Positions 17,184 through 26,863 of a stretch of DNA of 64,000 bases are shown piece after piece. Source of the DNA: Thermohalobaculum sp963822985 (GTDB lineage Bacteria; Pseudomonadota; Alphaproteobacteria; Rhodobacterales; Rhodobacteraceae); assembly GCA_963822985.1 (NCBI GenBank), contig CAWGJU010000013.1, positions 186,001-250,000 on the forward strand. The letters are read 5' to 3'. Below the pieces are notes generated by a model. That model did not search any database. It was not told the DNA's origin and saw only the letters and a list, made by a program, of their open reading frames with translations. The translations under genes and the position numbers were made by a program. The number at the start of each line of letters is the position of its first letter. The stretch's first letter is position 1.

Positions 17184-17435
17184 TCAGGCGGTCGTGCGCC
17201 GCTGCCGGCCGAGGCCGAAAGGCGAAGCGAGGCCGGTGATCAACATCCAGCCTGCCGCGGGCAGCGGCTCAGGCGAGACCTCGGTCAGCTTGATCTGGAA
17301 GCTCGATTGCGCATTGAAAGTTCTGACAGTCAACTCGATTTCGTTTGCTATGCTCGACAGCGTACCGTCTCAAAGCTGCATGCCGTTCAGCATGAGTTTG
17401 ACCAGAGCGACAAATGTTTCGCTCTTTGCCAGACT
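17184..17435 (-). pseudogene. remnant of a VPLPA-CTERM-like sorted protein
   Basis: The minus strand encodes an uninterrupted 61-residue tail, DGTLSSIANEIELTVRTF through FQIKLTEVSPEPLPAAGWM, then a hydrophobic segment and GLGRQRRTTA before the stop. The PEPLPAAG motif, single membrane helix and Arg-rich end are the layout of PEP-CTERM/VPLPA-CTERM sorting signals, which are processed by an exosortase. Upstream in the same frame a TGA at 17370 interrupts and a further 21 residues (ETFVALVKLMLNGMQL) precede a TAA at 17436. No start or signal peptide is present. The stretch is markedly more AT-rich than its neighbours. I read it as the decayed 3' end of a secreted protein gene. Confidence 0.45.
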
Positions 17436-17495
17436 TTATCTTCGACCGCAATTTGCGAGCGACACTGCGGCGAGGCCGGTCGGGCGCAGGCCGCC

Positions 17496-18104
17496 CTAGA
17501 ACTCTACCCCCTGCTGCGCCTTCACGCCCGACCGGAACGGGTGCTTCACCAGCTCCATCTCGGTGACCAGATCGGCCACCTCGATCAGCTCGTCCGTGGC
17601 GTTGCGGCCGGTGAGGACGACATGCGTCATCGGCGGCTTCTCCGTCCGCAGGAAGTCGACGACCTCGTCGACCGGGATGTAGTCATAGCGCAGCGCGATG
17701 TTGATCTCGTCGAGCAGCACCATGGACAGGCCGCTGCGGATCAGCTCCTTCGCCTTCTCCCATGCCGCCTGTGCGGCCGCGACGTCGCGCGCCCGATCCT
17801 GCGTCTCCCAGGTAAAGCCTTCGCCCATCGTGTGGAACTGGCAGACATCGGCGAAGCGCTGCTCGATCAGCGCCCGCTCGCCCGTCGCCATGCCGCCCTT
17901 GATAAACTGCACGACCGCGCAGGGCATCCCGTGCGCGATGTGGCGAAAGATCATGCCGAAGGCCGCCGTCGACTTGCCCTTGCCCTTGCCGGTATGGACG
18001 ATGATCAGGCCCTTCTCCTCCGTCTTGGTGGCCATGATCTTGTCGCGGGCGGCCTTCTTCTTGGCCATCTTGGCCGCGTGCTTCTCCAAATCGTCCGTCA
18101 TCAT
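17496..18104 (-). CDS. cobO: cob(I)yrinic acid a,c-diamide adenosyltransferase
   Basis: A 202-residue CobO/BtuR-type enzyme that adds the 5'-deoxyadenosyl ligand to cob(I)yrinic acid a,c-diamide using ATP. The P-loop is VHTGKGKGKSTAAFG; further family motifs are VQFIKGGMATGE, the Walker B MVLLDEINIAL and HVVLTGRNATDELIEVADLVTEM. Length is standard. It is the last gene of the riboswitch-controlled unit and starts six bases after lrgB ends, with a GAGGGAGA ribosome site. Confidence 0.96.
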   Translation of the reverse strand: MMTDDLEKHAAKMAKKKAARDKIMATKTEEKGLIIVHTGKGKGKSTAAFGMIFRHIAHGMPCAVVQFIKGGMATGERALIEQRFADVCQFHTMGEGFTWETQDRARDVAAAQAAWEKAKELIRSGLSMVLLDEINIALRYDYIPVDEVVDFLRTEKPPMTHVVLTGRNATDELIEVADLVTEMELVKHPFRSGVKAQQGVEF

Positions 18105-18110
18105 TCTCCC

Positions 18111-18827
18111 TCACATCAGCCAGCGCGCGACGAGCGGCGCCAGCACGGCGGTGGCCAGCCCGTTCAGACCCATGCCCAGGCTGGCATAGGCGCCCGTCCG
18201 CTCGTCGATCTGGAAGGCGCGCGCCGTGCCGATACCGTGCGCGGCGACGCCGACGGCCAGCCCGCGCGCCCGCCGGTCGCGGATCCGCAGCGCGTTGAGC
18301 AGCGGCGTCGCGATCACCGCGCCGATGATGCCGGTCAGGATCACCAGCACCGCCGTCAGCGTCGGGATGCCGCCGATCCGCTCGGCGACGCCCATGGCGA
18401 TCGGCGTCGTCGCCGATTTCGGCACCAGCGAGAGCAGCGTCGCCGGCCCGGCGCCCAGCGCCGCCGCGACCGCCACCGCCGTCACCATCGCCGCGGCCGA
18501 GCCAGCGAGAAGCCCCGCCAGGATCGGCAGCGCCGCTCGGCGCATGTCGCGGAGGTTGCCGACCAGCGGCGCCGCCAGCGCCACCGTCGCCGGCCCCAGC
18601 ATGAAATGGACGAATTGCGCGCCCTGGAAATAGGTCGCGTAATCGGTGCCGGTCCTCGCCAACGCCAGCGCGATCAGCGCGACGGCGACCAGCACGGGGT
18701 TCACCCAGGGGCGCTCGCCGCTCAAACGGTAGCAAGCGACGCCGACAAGATAGGCCGAGAGCGTCGCCGTCAGCCAGAGAAGCGGCGTCTCGGCGAGATA
18801 GACCCAGATGCGCGCGAGCTCATCCAT
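18111..18827 (-). CDS. lrgB: LrgB/CidB family membrane protein
   Basis: A 238-residue integral membrane protein with about seven hydrophobic segments. LSLVPKSATTPIAMG and GVAAHGIGTARA are the two conserved LrgB signatures. LrgAB/CidAB pairs act as holin/antiholin-like proteins or, as shown in other species, in export of metabolites such as pyruvate or glycolate. Its ATG overlaps the end of lrgA by eight bases, so the two are translationally coupled. It is unusual to find the pair inside a cobalamin operon. Confidence 0.92.
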   Translation of the reverse strand: MDELARIWVYLAETPLLWLTATLSAYLVGVACYRLSGERPWVNPVLVAVALIALALARTGTDYATYFQGAQFVHFMLGPATVALAAPLVGNLRDMRRAALPILAGLLAGSAAAMVTAVAVAAALGAGPATLLSLVPKSATTPIAMGVAERIGGIPTLTAVLVILTGIIGAVIATPLLNALRIRDRRARGLAVGVAAHGIGTARAFQIDERTGAYASLGMGLNGLATAVLAPLVARWLM

Positions 18828-19173
18828 TCCCCGCCCCCGTGAGACGGGCGACCGACCGGAAGGCCAGCGCGCCAGCCGCGATCCCCGCCGCGGTCGAGAC
18901 GACCAGCGCCGCCCCGATGGCGACCCCGTCGGCCGCCAGCCGGTCGAGCTGCACGGTGACGCCGACGCCGGCCGGCACGAAGAACAGCGACAGGTGGCGG
19001 AGAAGCTCGGCCAGCGTCGGCCGCACCGCCGCGAGCAGCCGCGGCGAGACGATCAGGACGACGGCAAAGAGCGCGAGGCCAAGCACGGGACCCGGGATCG
19101 ACGGCGCCCAGAGCCGCGAGAGGACCTCGCCCGCCAGCTGGAACAGCAGCAGCAGCGCCAGGTGGACGATCAT
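18820..19173 (-). CDS. lrgA: LrgA/CidA family membrane protein
   Basis: A 117-residue protein with four hydrophobic helices and the LrgA motifs IPGPVLGLALF and LSLFFVPAGVGV. It partners LrgB. ATG 19173 is chosen because it begins the first membrane helix and has GGAG nine bases upstream; the in-frame extension upstream is Pro/Arg-rich and not family-like. The gene follows two acetyltransferase genes after an 88-base gap, within the cobalamin unit. Confidence 0.88.
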   Translation of the reverse strand: MIVHLALLLLFQLAGEVLSRLWAPSIPGPVLGLALFAVVLIVSPRLLAAVRPTLAELLRHLSLFFVPAGVGVTVQLDRLAADGVAIGAALVVSTAAGIAAGALAFRSVARLTGAGNG

Positions 19174-19261
19174 GCCTCCAGCTCCGTCCGGCCGCCGCAC
19201 CGGCGGGCGCGGGCGGCTGGGCGGTCCGCCCACCCGCGGCATTGGCCGCGCGGCGCCGCGG

Positions 19262-19756
19262 TCACGCCAGCGCCTTGCGCATCGTCACGCTGGTCGGCCG
19301 GTCAAAGCCCGCATGCGCGGTCTCGCCCGTCTTCAAGAAGCCCATGGCGGCAAACGCCGCATGGCTCTCCGCCAGCTCGACCCGCGTCTGCAGCTCGAGC
19401 ACGGGCAAGCCCAGCGCGCGGGCCTCGGCCTCGGCCCGCGCCATCAGCGCCCGGCCGATGCCCTGCCCCTGCAGGGCCGGCTCGACGGCCAGCTTGCCGA
19501 CATAGAGGCAATCCTCCCGCGGCGCGCAGAAGACGCAGCCCGCGAGCCGCCCGTCGCGAAAGGCCAGGAAGCACCGCTCGGCCCGGGCCTTCCCGGCCAG
19601 GGTGGCGGCGTCCAGCCGGTGCAGCGAGCTCGGCGGATCGATGCGGCCGTCCATGAAGGCAAAGGCGCGCTGCAGCAGGCCCAGCAGCGCGTCCCACTCG
19701 GCGAACCGCTCCGACCCGCGCAGCTCGACGGGCGCGATCGCGTCGGCCGCCGTCAT
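19262..19756 (-). CDS. GNAT family N-acetyltransferase
   Basis: A 164-residue acetyltransferase. The acetyl-CoA pyrophosphate-binding motif A is LYVGKLAVEPALQGQGIGRALM, and the C-terminal ESHAAFAAMGF helix-strand is typical of GNAT enzymes. The start overlaps the stop of the preceding GNAT gene by four bases (ATGA), so the two are cotranslated. Substrate unknown; no cobalamin step calls for an N-acetyltransferase. Confidence 0.87.
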   Translation of the reverse strand: MTAADAIAPVELRGSERFAEWDALLGLLQRAFAFMDGRIDPPSSLHRLDAATLAGKARAERCFLAFRDGRLAGCVFCAPREDCLYVGKLAVEPALQGQGIGRALMARAEAEARALGLPVLELQTRVELAESHAAFAAMGFLKTGETAHAGFDRPTSVTMRKALA

Positions 19757-20181
19757 GCCTCGCCGTCCAGCCGCTTCTGGAAAAAACGCCGCGTATGCCC
19801 GGGCGGCTGGTCCTCGATCCGCCCGAACTCGACATAGCCGAGCCTCGGATAGTACTCTGGCGCCTGAAAGCCATGCGTGTCGAGCCAGATGCCGACAAGG
19901 CAGCGGCCGCGCGCCAGCGTCTCGGCCTCGCCCAGCAATTGCCGGCCGATGCCGCGTCCGCGCGCCTGCGGCTGGATGGCCAGCAGGTCGATATGCATCC
20001 AGTGGTTGTTGATCGTGGCGGCAAGGCCTCCCAGCATCTCGCCCGCTTCCTCGGCGGCGAAGACGAGCTGCTCCTCCAGGAACGGGTGGCCGGCGTTGAT
20101 CGCCTCCTCGTCGAGGATGGCGTCGATCGCCTGGCGCGTCTCGCCGCCCCAGGCCTCCTCGAAATAGCGGATCTCAACCAC
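19753..20181 (-). CDS. GNAT family N-acetyltransferase
   Basis: A 142-residue acetyltransferase with acetyl-CoA loop LLAIQPQARGRGIGRQLL and the C-terminal APEYYPRLGYVEFG. Its start overlaps the end of cobN by eight bases and its end overlaps the next GNAT gene. Full length for the family. Substrate unknown. Confidence 0.87.
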   Translation of the reverse strand: MVEIRYFEEAWGGETRQAIDAILDEEAINAGHPFLEEQLVFAAEEAGEMLGGLAATINNHWMHIDLLAIQPQARGRGIGRQLLGEAETLARGRCLVGIWLDTHGFQAPEYYPRLGYVEFGRIEDQPPGHTRRFFQKRLDGEA

Positions 20182-21600
20182 GCGCCAGCTCCTTCAACCC
20201 CGCCGCGGCCGAGTTCGAGCGCGGCTGCCACAGCCCCCGATCGATCGCCTCGGAGAGCCGCGCGGCGATCTCGCGCAGCGCCGCCGGGTTGGCCTCGGCG
20301 ATGAAGCCGCGCACCGCGTCGTCCTCCAGCACGGCGGCGTGCACCAGATCGAAATGGTGCGCCTTGACCGCCCCGGTGGTCGCCGCGAACGCGAACAGAT
20401 AGTCGACGGTCGCGGCGATCTCGAAGGCGCCCTTGTAGCCGTGCCGCATCACGCCTGCCAGCCACTTCGGGTTGACGACGCGCGAGCGGACCACCCGGCC
20501 GATCTCGTCCTCCAGCGTGCGGATTACCGGCCGCTCGGGCCGCGAATGGTCGTTGTGGTAGACGGTCGGCGCCCGGCCGGACAGATGCTCGACCGCGGCC
20601 GCCGCGCCGCCCTCGAACTGGTAGTAGTCGTCGCTGTCCAGCACATCGTGCTCGCGGTTGTCCTGGTTCTGCACGACGGCCTCGGCGCGCGCCAGCCGCG
20701 CCTCCAGCCGGTCGCGCGCCCGCGCCCCCTCGGCCTTCTGGCCATAGGCATAGCCGCCCCATTCGAGATAGCTCTCGGCCAGGTCGCCCCGGCTCTCCCA
20801 CAGCCGCTCGTCGATCATCGCCTGCAGCCCCGCGCCATAGGCGCCGGGCTTGGAGCCGAAGACCCGAAAGCCCGCCGCCTCGTCTCCGCCCTCGGCACGC
20901 CAGCGCGCGGCGGCCGGGTTCTGCTCCTCGGGCTCGTCCAGCGCCATCACCGCGCGGGCGGCGGCATCGAACAGCGCCATCTGCGCCGGAAAGGCGTCGC
21001 GAAAGAACCCGCTGACGCGCAGCGTCACGTCGACCCGCGGCCGCGCCAGCGCGTCGGCGGGGATGATCTCGAACCCCGTCACCCGACGGCTGGCCGCATC
21101 CCAGGTGGGCCGCACCCCCATCAGCGCCAGGCCTTGGGCGATGTCGTCGCCGCCCGTGCGCATGTTCGACGTGCCCCAGGCCGTCAGCACCAGGGCGCGC
21201 AACCAGTCGCCATGCGTCTGCAGGTGCCGCTCGACCAGCATCTCGGCCGACTTCCACCCCAGCGTCCAGGCGGACGGCGTCGGCACCGCCCGGCTGTCGA
21301 CCGAGTAGAAGTTGCGCCCCGTCGGCAGCACGTCCGGCCGCCCCCGCGTCGGCGCCCCCGACGGCCCTGGCGGCACGAACCGTCCGTCGAGCCCCGCCAG
21401 CAGCGCCGCCCGCTCGGCCGCGCCGCAGGCGCGGATGGCCGGCAACACCTCGCTTTGCACCGCCTCCAGCACCGCCGCGCTGGCCGGCCCTGGCGGCGCC
21501 ACCTCGCCAGCGACTAGGCGAGCCGCCAGCACCTCTAGCCGCTCCACCGCATCGCCATTCGTCCGATACGCCGGCCCCTCGACATCCCCCGCTCCCGCTC

Positions 21601-21640
21601 GCGCCCCCCCGTCCGCTTCGGAGAGGGGCAGGGGGGGACG
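21601..21640. repeat. C-run/G-run palindromic repeat, degenerate copy inside cobN
   Basis: A C-run (GCGCCCCCCCGTCCGC) is followed by GGAGAGGGGCAGGGGGGG, an imperfect palindrome of the same style as the copies at 11634 and 34941. It encodes a Gly/Ala/Pro-rich stretch between conserved CobN segments (EVSPGTRPPLPLSEADGG). Identity with the other copies is low, so membership is tentative. Confidence 0.4.
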
Positions 21641-23530
21641 AGTGCCGGGAGACACCTCCGACACCTTCACGTGCCGCAGCGCCGCATTGTCCGGCGCCGG
21701 CGCGCCCATGTCGCAGTCGAGCGGGTCCCATTCCGGATCGATCCCGCAATCCCGCGCCAGCGCCCGAATCATCGAGGCGTTCCGCCCCTTGCCGTCGCCT
21801 CGCGGTACGCGCACCAGCGCCACGGCCAGGTCGCGCTCCAGCCCGCCCGCGGGCGACTGGCCGAAGACGTGCAGCCCGTCGCGGATCTGCGCCTCCTTCA
21901 GCTCGCAAAGATAGGCGTCGAGCCGGGTCAGCGCCGCCGCCTCGTCCATCCCGGGCGTGATGCCGGCGTCGAGGTCCAGCCGCTCGGCCGAGACCAGCGC
22001 CCCGATCTCGCGCCGCAGCAGCTCCAGCCGCCGCGGATCGACGCCCGAGGCCTCGTAGTACTCGTCGACCAGCGCCTCCAGCTGCTTCAGCGCCCCATAG
22101 GTCTCGGCTCGCGCCAGCGGCGGCGTCAGATGGTCGAGGATCACCGCAGAGGAGCGCCGCTTGGCCTGCGTCCCCTCGCCCGGGTCGTTGACGATGAAGG
22201 GATAGAGATGCGGCACCGGCCCCAGCACCGCCTCGGGAAAGCATGTCCTCGGACAGCGCGACCGACTTGCCCGGCAGCCATTCCAGATTTCCGTGCTTGC
22301 CGAAATGCATCACCGCGTCGGCGCGAAACACCTCGCGGATCCAGGCATAGAACGCCAGGTAATTGTGCGGCGGCACCAGGTCGGGCGCGTGATAGCTGGC
22401 CTTGGGGTCGATGTTGTAGCCGCGCGGCGGCTGGATGCCGACGACCACATTGCCGAAGCCGTGCAGCGACAGCGCGAAGCGCCCGCAGTCGAGCTCGCCC
22501 GGTGCATAGAACGGATCGCCCTCCGCCGGCCCCCAGCGCTCCTCGACCTGGGCGCGCACCTCCCAGGGCAGCGCGTTCCAGAACAGCTGGTAGTCGATGA
22601 AGGGCAGCGCCTCGCCGCCCTCCCGCCGCGCCCGGTCGGCCAGCCAGTTCGTCGGCCCGGCCTGCAGCCGCGCCATCAGCGCGGCGCCGTCCGCGGGCGC
22701 GTCCGCGACCCGATATCCGGCTTCCCCCAACGCCCGCAGCATCCCCGCCACGCTCGCCGGCGTGTCGAGCCCGACGCCGTTCGCCAGCCGCCCATCCCGG
22801 TTGGGGTAGTTCGCCAGCACGATGGCCACGCGCCGCTCGGCCACCGGCTTGCGCCCGAGCCGGGCCCAGGCCGCGGCCAGCCGCGCGGTGAAGGCGATGC
22901 GCGTGCCCTCGGCCCGGTAGGCGGCGATCCGGCACTCGGTCGCCGCGTCGACCCAGGCCTCGGCCTTGAAGCTGACGGCGCGCGCGAGGATCCGCCCGTC
23001 CACCTCCGGCAGCGCCACGTTCATGGCGATGTCGCGCGCCGAGAGGCCGGACAGGCCCTCGCGCCACGCCTCCTCGGTGCCGCCGGCGAAGACCACCTGC
23101 AGAACGGGCCGCCCGGGCGCGTCGAGCGGCGTCCCCGCATGCCCCTCCTGCGGGCCCGCCTGCAGAGACGACACGGCGAAGGCCGTCGCGTTCAGCACCA
23201 CGGCCGGCGGCGCTTCGGCGAAGAGCCGCTCCAGCGTCGCCGCCGAGACGGGCTCCTTCAGGGAGGCCACGAAGACCGGCAGCGGGTTCAGCCCCTCCTC
23301 CAGCAGCGCCCGCACCAGCCGGTTCACCGGATGCAGCCCCGCGCCCTGCACCAGCGCGCGGTAGAAGACCAGCGCCGCAACCGGCGCCCCCTCGACCCAG
23401 TTCGCCCGCACGGCGGCGAGGTCGCAGACGCCCGCCCCCGGCCAGTAGCACTCCCGCCCGCAGCAGGGCCGCGCCGGCGGCGGAGGCCCCTCACCGTCCA
23501 GGGCCGCCCCAGACCCCTGGCGCGACGAAG

Positions 23531-23567
23531 CCCCCTCCCGCCTGGGATCGAGAGTGGGGGTGGGCGC
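23531..23567. repeat. C-run/G-run repeat, degenerate copy inside cobN
   Basis: CCCCCTCCCG, a short centre and AGTGGGGGTGGG resemble the intergenic repeat. It encodes part of a roughly 30-residue insert (TPTLDPRREGASSRQGSG) where CobN proteins normally have a short link. Tentative. Confidence 0.35.
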
Positions 23568-24058
23568 GCGCGCGGCGAGCAACATCCACCGGCAATAGGC
23601 CAGGAAATTCGCCGCGTTCTCCGGCCCGCCCTCGACCAGATAGGCCCAGAGCGCCTGCCAGTCCTCCTGCGCCACCGTCGACGACCGCCACAGCGCCTCG
23701 TCCGGCCGGTCATCGCCCGGCAGCGCCGCGAAGGCCACGCCCGCCGCGCCGAGACGCGCCGCGAACTGCTCCAGGCCATAGGCCCAATACCCCTCGCCGC
23801 CCAGCACGCGCGCCACCACCAGACGCGCGCGCGTCGCCGTCCTCTCGAGGTAGAGGTCGACCGACATCGGATGCGCCAGGTGCATCAGCGACGCCAGCCG
23901 CAGGCCCGGCGGGTCCGCCATCGCGCCCCGCGCCTCGGCCAGCGCCGCGAGCTCGCTGTCGGCCGCCGAGATCACCACCAGATCGGCCGGCGACTGGTCG
24001 AGGTCGACGGCCTCGGCCCCGTCCGTCGCGGCGCCCGGCTGAGCCAACAGCAGGTGCA

Positions 24059-25009
24059 TCAGCCGCTCCTCGCCACCGCCTGCGCGCCGACGAGCGCCTC
24101 GAGCGTCAGCCCGCGCGCGCCTGGCTCCCAAGCATAGGCGACCAGCGGGTTTTCGCCGACCCCGGCCGAATAATCCAGGCACAGCGCGTTCGGCGCCTCG
24201 ATCTCGGGCATCCCCGTCATCCAGTAGTGACCGAAGAAGACGGGCTTCTCGCCCTCGGGGTAGAACTCGAAGGCGACCCCGTCCGGCAGCGGCTGGTCGG
24301 GCAGTTCGTCCGGGTCGCCGACCGAGATCGCCGCCTCGCGCCAGGTGCGCGCCCCGCCCCGCCACCAGGCGATCCGGGCATGCTCGCGCACCGTGCCGTG
24401 GCTGTCGGTGAAGCTCAAGCCCGCCGGCAGCCGGTGCTCAGGCCCCTTGGTCAGCGTCTCGACGGGCTCGTGCAACGGATCGTCGCGCCGCCCGGCCAGA
24501 AGCAGCCTGTCGCGCGGCAGCACGCCGCCCGGCGCGAGGCGCGCCAACTCGCGCACAGCCCGGGCGCTCCAGCAGGCATGGACGACCCGGAAGGGGCCGA
24601 GGTCCAGCCAGATCGGCAGGCCCGCCATCCACTCCATCCACGCCCGCGCCCCTGCCGATCCGAGCGGGAATTCGTCGAGAAAGGCCGCGTGCTGGCGCAG
24701 GTTCGCCCCCGAATGCGGCCGCAGCGGCCGCCCGGTCGCTGGGTCGTCATTGTGGAAGTGGATGGCGTTCAGCTCGTGATTGCCCATCACCGCCAGCGCG
24801 CGCCCGTCGGCGATCAGGTCGCGCACGGTCGTCAGCACACCGCCATTCCGCGGCCCGCGGTCTATGAAGTCGCCCAGGAACACGATCTGCCGGTCGGGCG
24901 TGGCGTGATGCCAGCGCCCGCCCCGCCAAGCATAGCCGAGCTCGGCCAGCAGCGCCTCCAGCTTGGCCAGCTGCCCGTGAATGTCGGGGATGATGTCGTA
25001 GTGTGACAT
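24059..25009 (-). CDS. calcineurin-like metallophosphoesterase
   Basis: A 316-residue binuclear-metal phosphoesterase of the ApaH/PPP group. Motifs in order are IPDIHGQLAKLEALL, FLGDFIDRGPRNGG, MGNHELNAIHF and the later VFFGHYW, supplying all metal ligands. Relatives hydrolyse phosphoproteins or dinucleoside polyphosphates. It overlaps the start of cobN (TGATG), so it belongs to the cobalamin unit, though no known cobalamin step uses it. Confidence 0.88.
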   Translation of the reverse strand: MSHYDIIPDIHGQLAKLEALLAELGYAWRGGRWHHATPDRQIVFLGDFIDRGPRNGGVLTTVRDLIADGRALAVMGNHELNAIHFHNDDPATGRPLRPHSGANLRQHAAFLDEFPLGSAGARAWMEWMAGLPIWLDLGPFRVVHACWSARAVRELARLAPGGVLPRDRLLLAGRRDDPLHEPVETLTKGPEHRLPAGLSFTDSHGTVREHARIAWWRGGARTWREAAISVGDPDELPDQPLPDGVAFEFYPEGEKPVFFGHYWMTGMPEIEAPNALCLDYSAGVGENPLVAYAWEPGARGLTLEALVGAQAVARSG

Positions 25010-25073
25010 GAGCGCCGCTCCCCAGGGTCCTGCCTGCGCCGTCGGCTAGAGCGCCTTTTCGATGAATTCGCAC

Positions 25074-25088
25074 GAGACAGGCTGTCTC
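25074..25088 (-). terminator. short hairpin at the end of cobW
   Basis: A perfect seven-base inverted repeat (GAGACAG and CTGTCTC around one base) overlaps the cobW stop codon. Read on the minus strand it would fold directly behind cobW, but no strong T-run follows, so it may attenuate or merely stabilise the transcript rather than end it. Confidence 0.3.
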
Positions 25089-26166
25089 ATGAGGCGGCGG
25101 CCGCCCCGGTTTCAGCTCCGGTTCCGGCCCTGGTTGCCTCCTCGATCGCCGAACGGATGGCCGCCCGGTCGATTCCCGCCTCGCCGATCACCACCAGCCG
25201 TGTCTGCCGCGGCTCGGCGCCGAAGGGGCGGTCGTAATGCGTCTCGACCCGCGGTCCGACGGCCTGCACGACCAGCCGCATCGGCCGCCCGGCGACCGCC
25301 GCGAACCCCTTGAGGCGCAGGATGTCGTGTGCCCTGACGGCGTCGGCCAGCCGCCGGGCGAACGCCTCGACGTCGGCGACCTCGCCCAGCGTCAGCGCGA
25401 AGCTCTCGAACTCGTCATGGTCGTGGTCCTCGCCCTCGGCATCGTGATGCGGCGCGGCCCGCGACGCGACGTCCGCCTCGGCCGCCATGCCGAGCCCGAG
25501 CAGCACGTCCGGCGCCAGCCCCTCGGCGCCAGAATGCACGAACTTGACGCCGGCGCGCGCTCGCGCGGCGACCTCACCCAGCGCCCGGTCGAGCGCCGCC
25601 CCGTCCATCCGGTCGGTCTTCGAGACGACGACCATATCGGCGCAGGCGAGCTGGTCCTCGAACAGCTCGGCGATCGGCGTTTCGTGGTCGATCCCAGGGT
25701 CGGCGGCGCGCTGCGCCGCGACCGCCGCCTCGTCATGCGCGAACCGCCCCTCGGCCGTCGCCGGTCCGTCGACAACGGTGATGACGCCGTCCACCGTGAC
25801 GCGCGTGCGGATCTCGGGCCAGTTGAAGGCGCGCACCAGCGGCTGCGGCAGCGCCAACCCGCTCGTCTCGATGACGATGTGCTCGGGCGGGTCGGCCCGC
25901 TCGACCAGCCTGCGCATGGTCGGCACGAAATCGTCCGCCACCGTGCAGCAGATGCAGCCGTTCGACAGCTCGACGATGTCGTCCTCGGCACAGGCCAGGT
26001 CGCCGCAGCCCTTCAGGACGTCGCCATCGACGCCGATGTCGCCGAACTCGTTGATGACCAGCGCGATCCGCCGCCCGTTCGCGCGGGCCAGCAGGTTGCG
26101 GATCAGCGTCGTCTTGCCGGCGCCGAGAAAGCCGGTGATGACGGTCGCGGGAATCTTGGCGGGCAA
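25087..26166 (-). CDS. cobW: CobW family GTP-binding metal chaperone
   Basis: A 359-residue G3E GTPase. Walker A is ITGFLGAGKTTLIRNLL, the metal-binding CxCC motif is LSNGCICCTVADDF, the G-domain has VVSKTDRMD, and a His/Asp-rich linker (HHDAEGEDHDHDEFES) precedes the CobW C-terminal domain. CobW is thought to deliver cobalt to the CobNST chelatase, which fits the position upstream of cobN. The start is a TTG at 26166 with GGAGGGG six bases before it; no nearer ATG precedes the P-loop. Confidence 0.92.
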   Translation of the reverse strand: MPAKIPATVITGFLGAGKTTLIRNLLARANGRRIALVINEFGDIGVDGDVLKGCGDLACAEDDIVELSNGCICCTVADDFVPTMRRLVERADPPEHIVIETSGLALPQPLVRAFNWPEIRTRVTVDGVITVVDGPATAEGRFAHDEAAVAAQRAADPGIDHETPIAELFEDQLACADMVVVSKTDRMDGAALDRALGEVAARARAGVKFVHSGAEGLAPDVLLGLGMAAEADVASRAAPHHDAEGEDHDHDEFESFALTLGEVADVEAFARRLADAVRAHDILRLKGFAAVAGRPMRLVVQAVGPRVETHYDRPFGAEPRQTRLVVIGEAGIDRAAIRSAIEEATRAGTGAETGAAAAS

Positions 26167-26180
26167 GGCAGCCCCTCCTG

Positions 26181-26810
26181 TCAGATGGTGATGATGCGCT
26201 GGGCGGCGCCCTCGCGGGTCTCCCAGCCGGCGCGCGCGAGCTCCGGGTCGTCGTGCTCCTCCTCCGGGTAGCCGAGGCAGAGGAGCGCCACAAGGTGCCA
26301 GCCGGCCGGCACGCCCAGGTCCCGCGCCGCCCGTACGGGGTCGAGGATCGAGACCCAGCCCATGCCGATGCCCTCGGCCCGCGCCGCCAGCCATAGCTGC
26401 ATCACTGCGCAGACGACCGAATAACGGCGCATCTCGGGCATGGTCCGGCAGCCGAGGCCCGCGCCCTTGCCGTCCGTCTCGTCGCAGAAGGCGGCGAGAA
26501 GGCCGGGCGCCTCGCGCAGGCCGGACAGCTTCAGCCCGGCATAGCTCGCGCGGCGCGCGCCCGCATAGCCGGCCAGCGCCTGCGCGTTCTCGGCCTCGAA
26601 ATTGGCGACCATCGCGGCGCGCGCGGCCGGGCTCTCGACCACCGCGAACCGCCAGGGCTCGGACAAGCCGACGGACGGCGCGGTGCCGGTCGCACCGGCC
26701 AGCCGCGCAAGCGTGCCGGCGGGCAGCGACTCGGCGCGAAAGCGGCGCACATCCCGCCGCCACCGGCAGAGGCGCGCGAAATCCGCGCGGAACGCGTCGG
26801 AAAAGCTCAT
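26181..26810 (-). CDS. bluB: 5,6-dimethylbenzimidazole synthase
   Basis: A 209-residue nitroreductase-fold enzyme that breaks down reduced FMN with O2 to make the lower ligand of cobalamin. CRWRRDVRRFRAESLP at the start, GTAPSVGLSEPWRFAVVE and GIGMGWVSILDP are BluB motifs that separate it from ordinary nitroreductases. Start 26810 gives the family N-terminus FSDAFRADFARL. It ends 14 bases before cobW. Confidence 0.93.
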   Translation of the reverse strand: MSFSDAFRADFARLCRWRRDVRRFRAESLPAGTLARLAGATGTAPSVGLSEPWRFAVVESPAARAAMVANFEAENAQALAGYAGARRASYAGLKLSGLREAPGLLAAFCDETDGKGAGLGCRTMPEMRRYSVVCAVMQLWLAARAEGIGMGWVSILDPVRAARDLGVPAGWHLVALLCLGYPEEEHDDPELARAGWETREGAAQRIITI

Positions 26811-26863
26811 GGCGCTGCGGTGGCCGGCCGCCGAAGCGACCCGCGCCCCCGACGCCCGTGGCC

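Larger units (their letters stand above)
20174..24059 (-). pseudogene. cobN: cobaltochelatase subunit CobN, one frameshift
   Basis: CobN is the large subunit of the ATP-dependent aerobic cobalt chelatase (with CobS and CobT) that inserts Co2+ into hydrogenobyrinic a,c-diamide. The N-terminal 600 residues are in one frame (AVMHFGKHGNLEWLPGKSVALSED at its end). An extra A at about 22238 shifts the reading, and the remainder (VLGPVPHLYPFIVNDPGEGTQ through GLWQPRSNSA) follows in another frame with no other damage. Repaired length is about 1,294 residues, slightly long for the family because of two low-complexity inserts near 21600 and 23500. GAGGAG precedes the ATG, which overlaps the phosphoesterase stop as TGATG. 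Confidence 0.9.

Noticed and set aside
17194..17499. Plus-strand 101-codon frame at 17194
   Set aside because: Antisense to the VPLPA-CTERM-like tail; no family pattern and no ribosome site.
19302..24365. Very long open frame of about 1,690 codons on the minus strand
   Set aside because: Only its middle is real CobN; the ends are other-frame readings of the phosphoesterase and GNAT genes, kept open by high GC.
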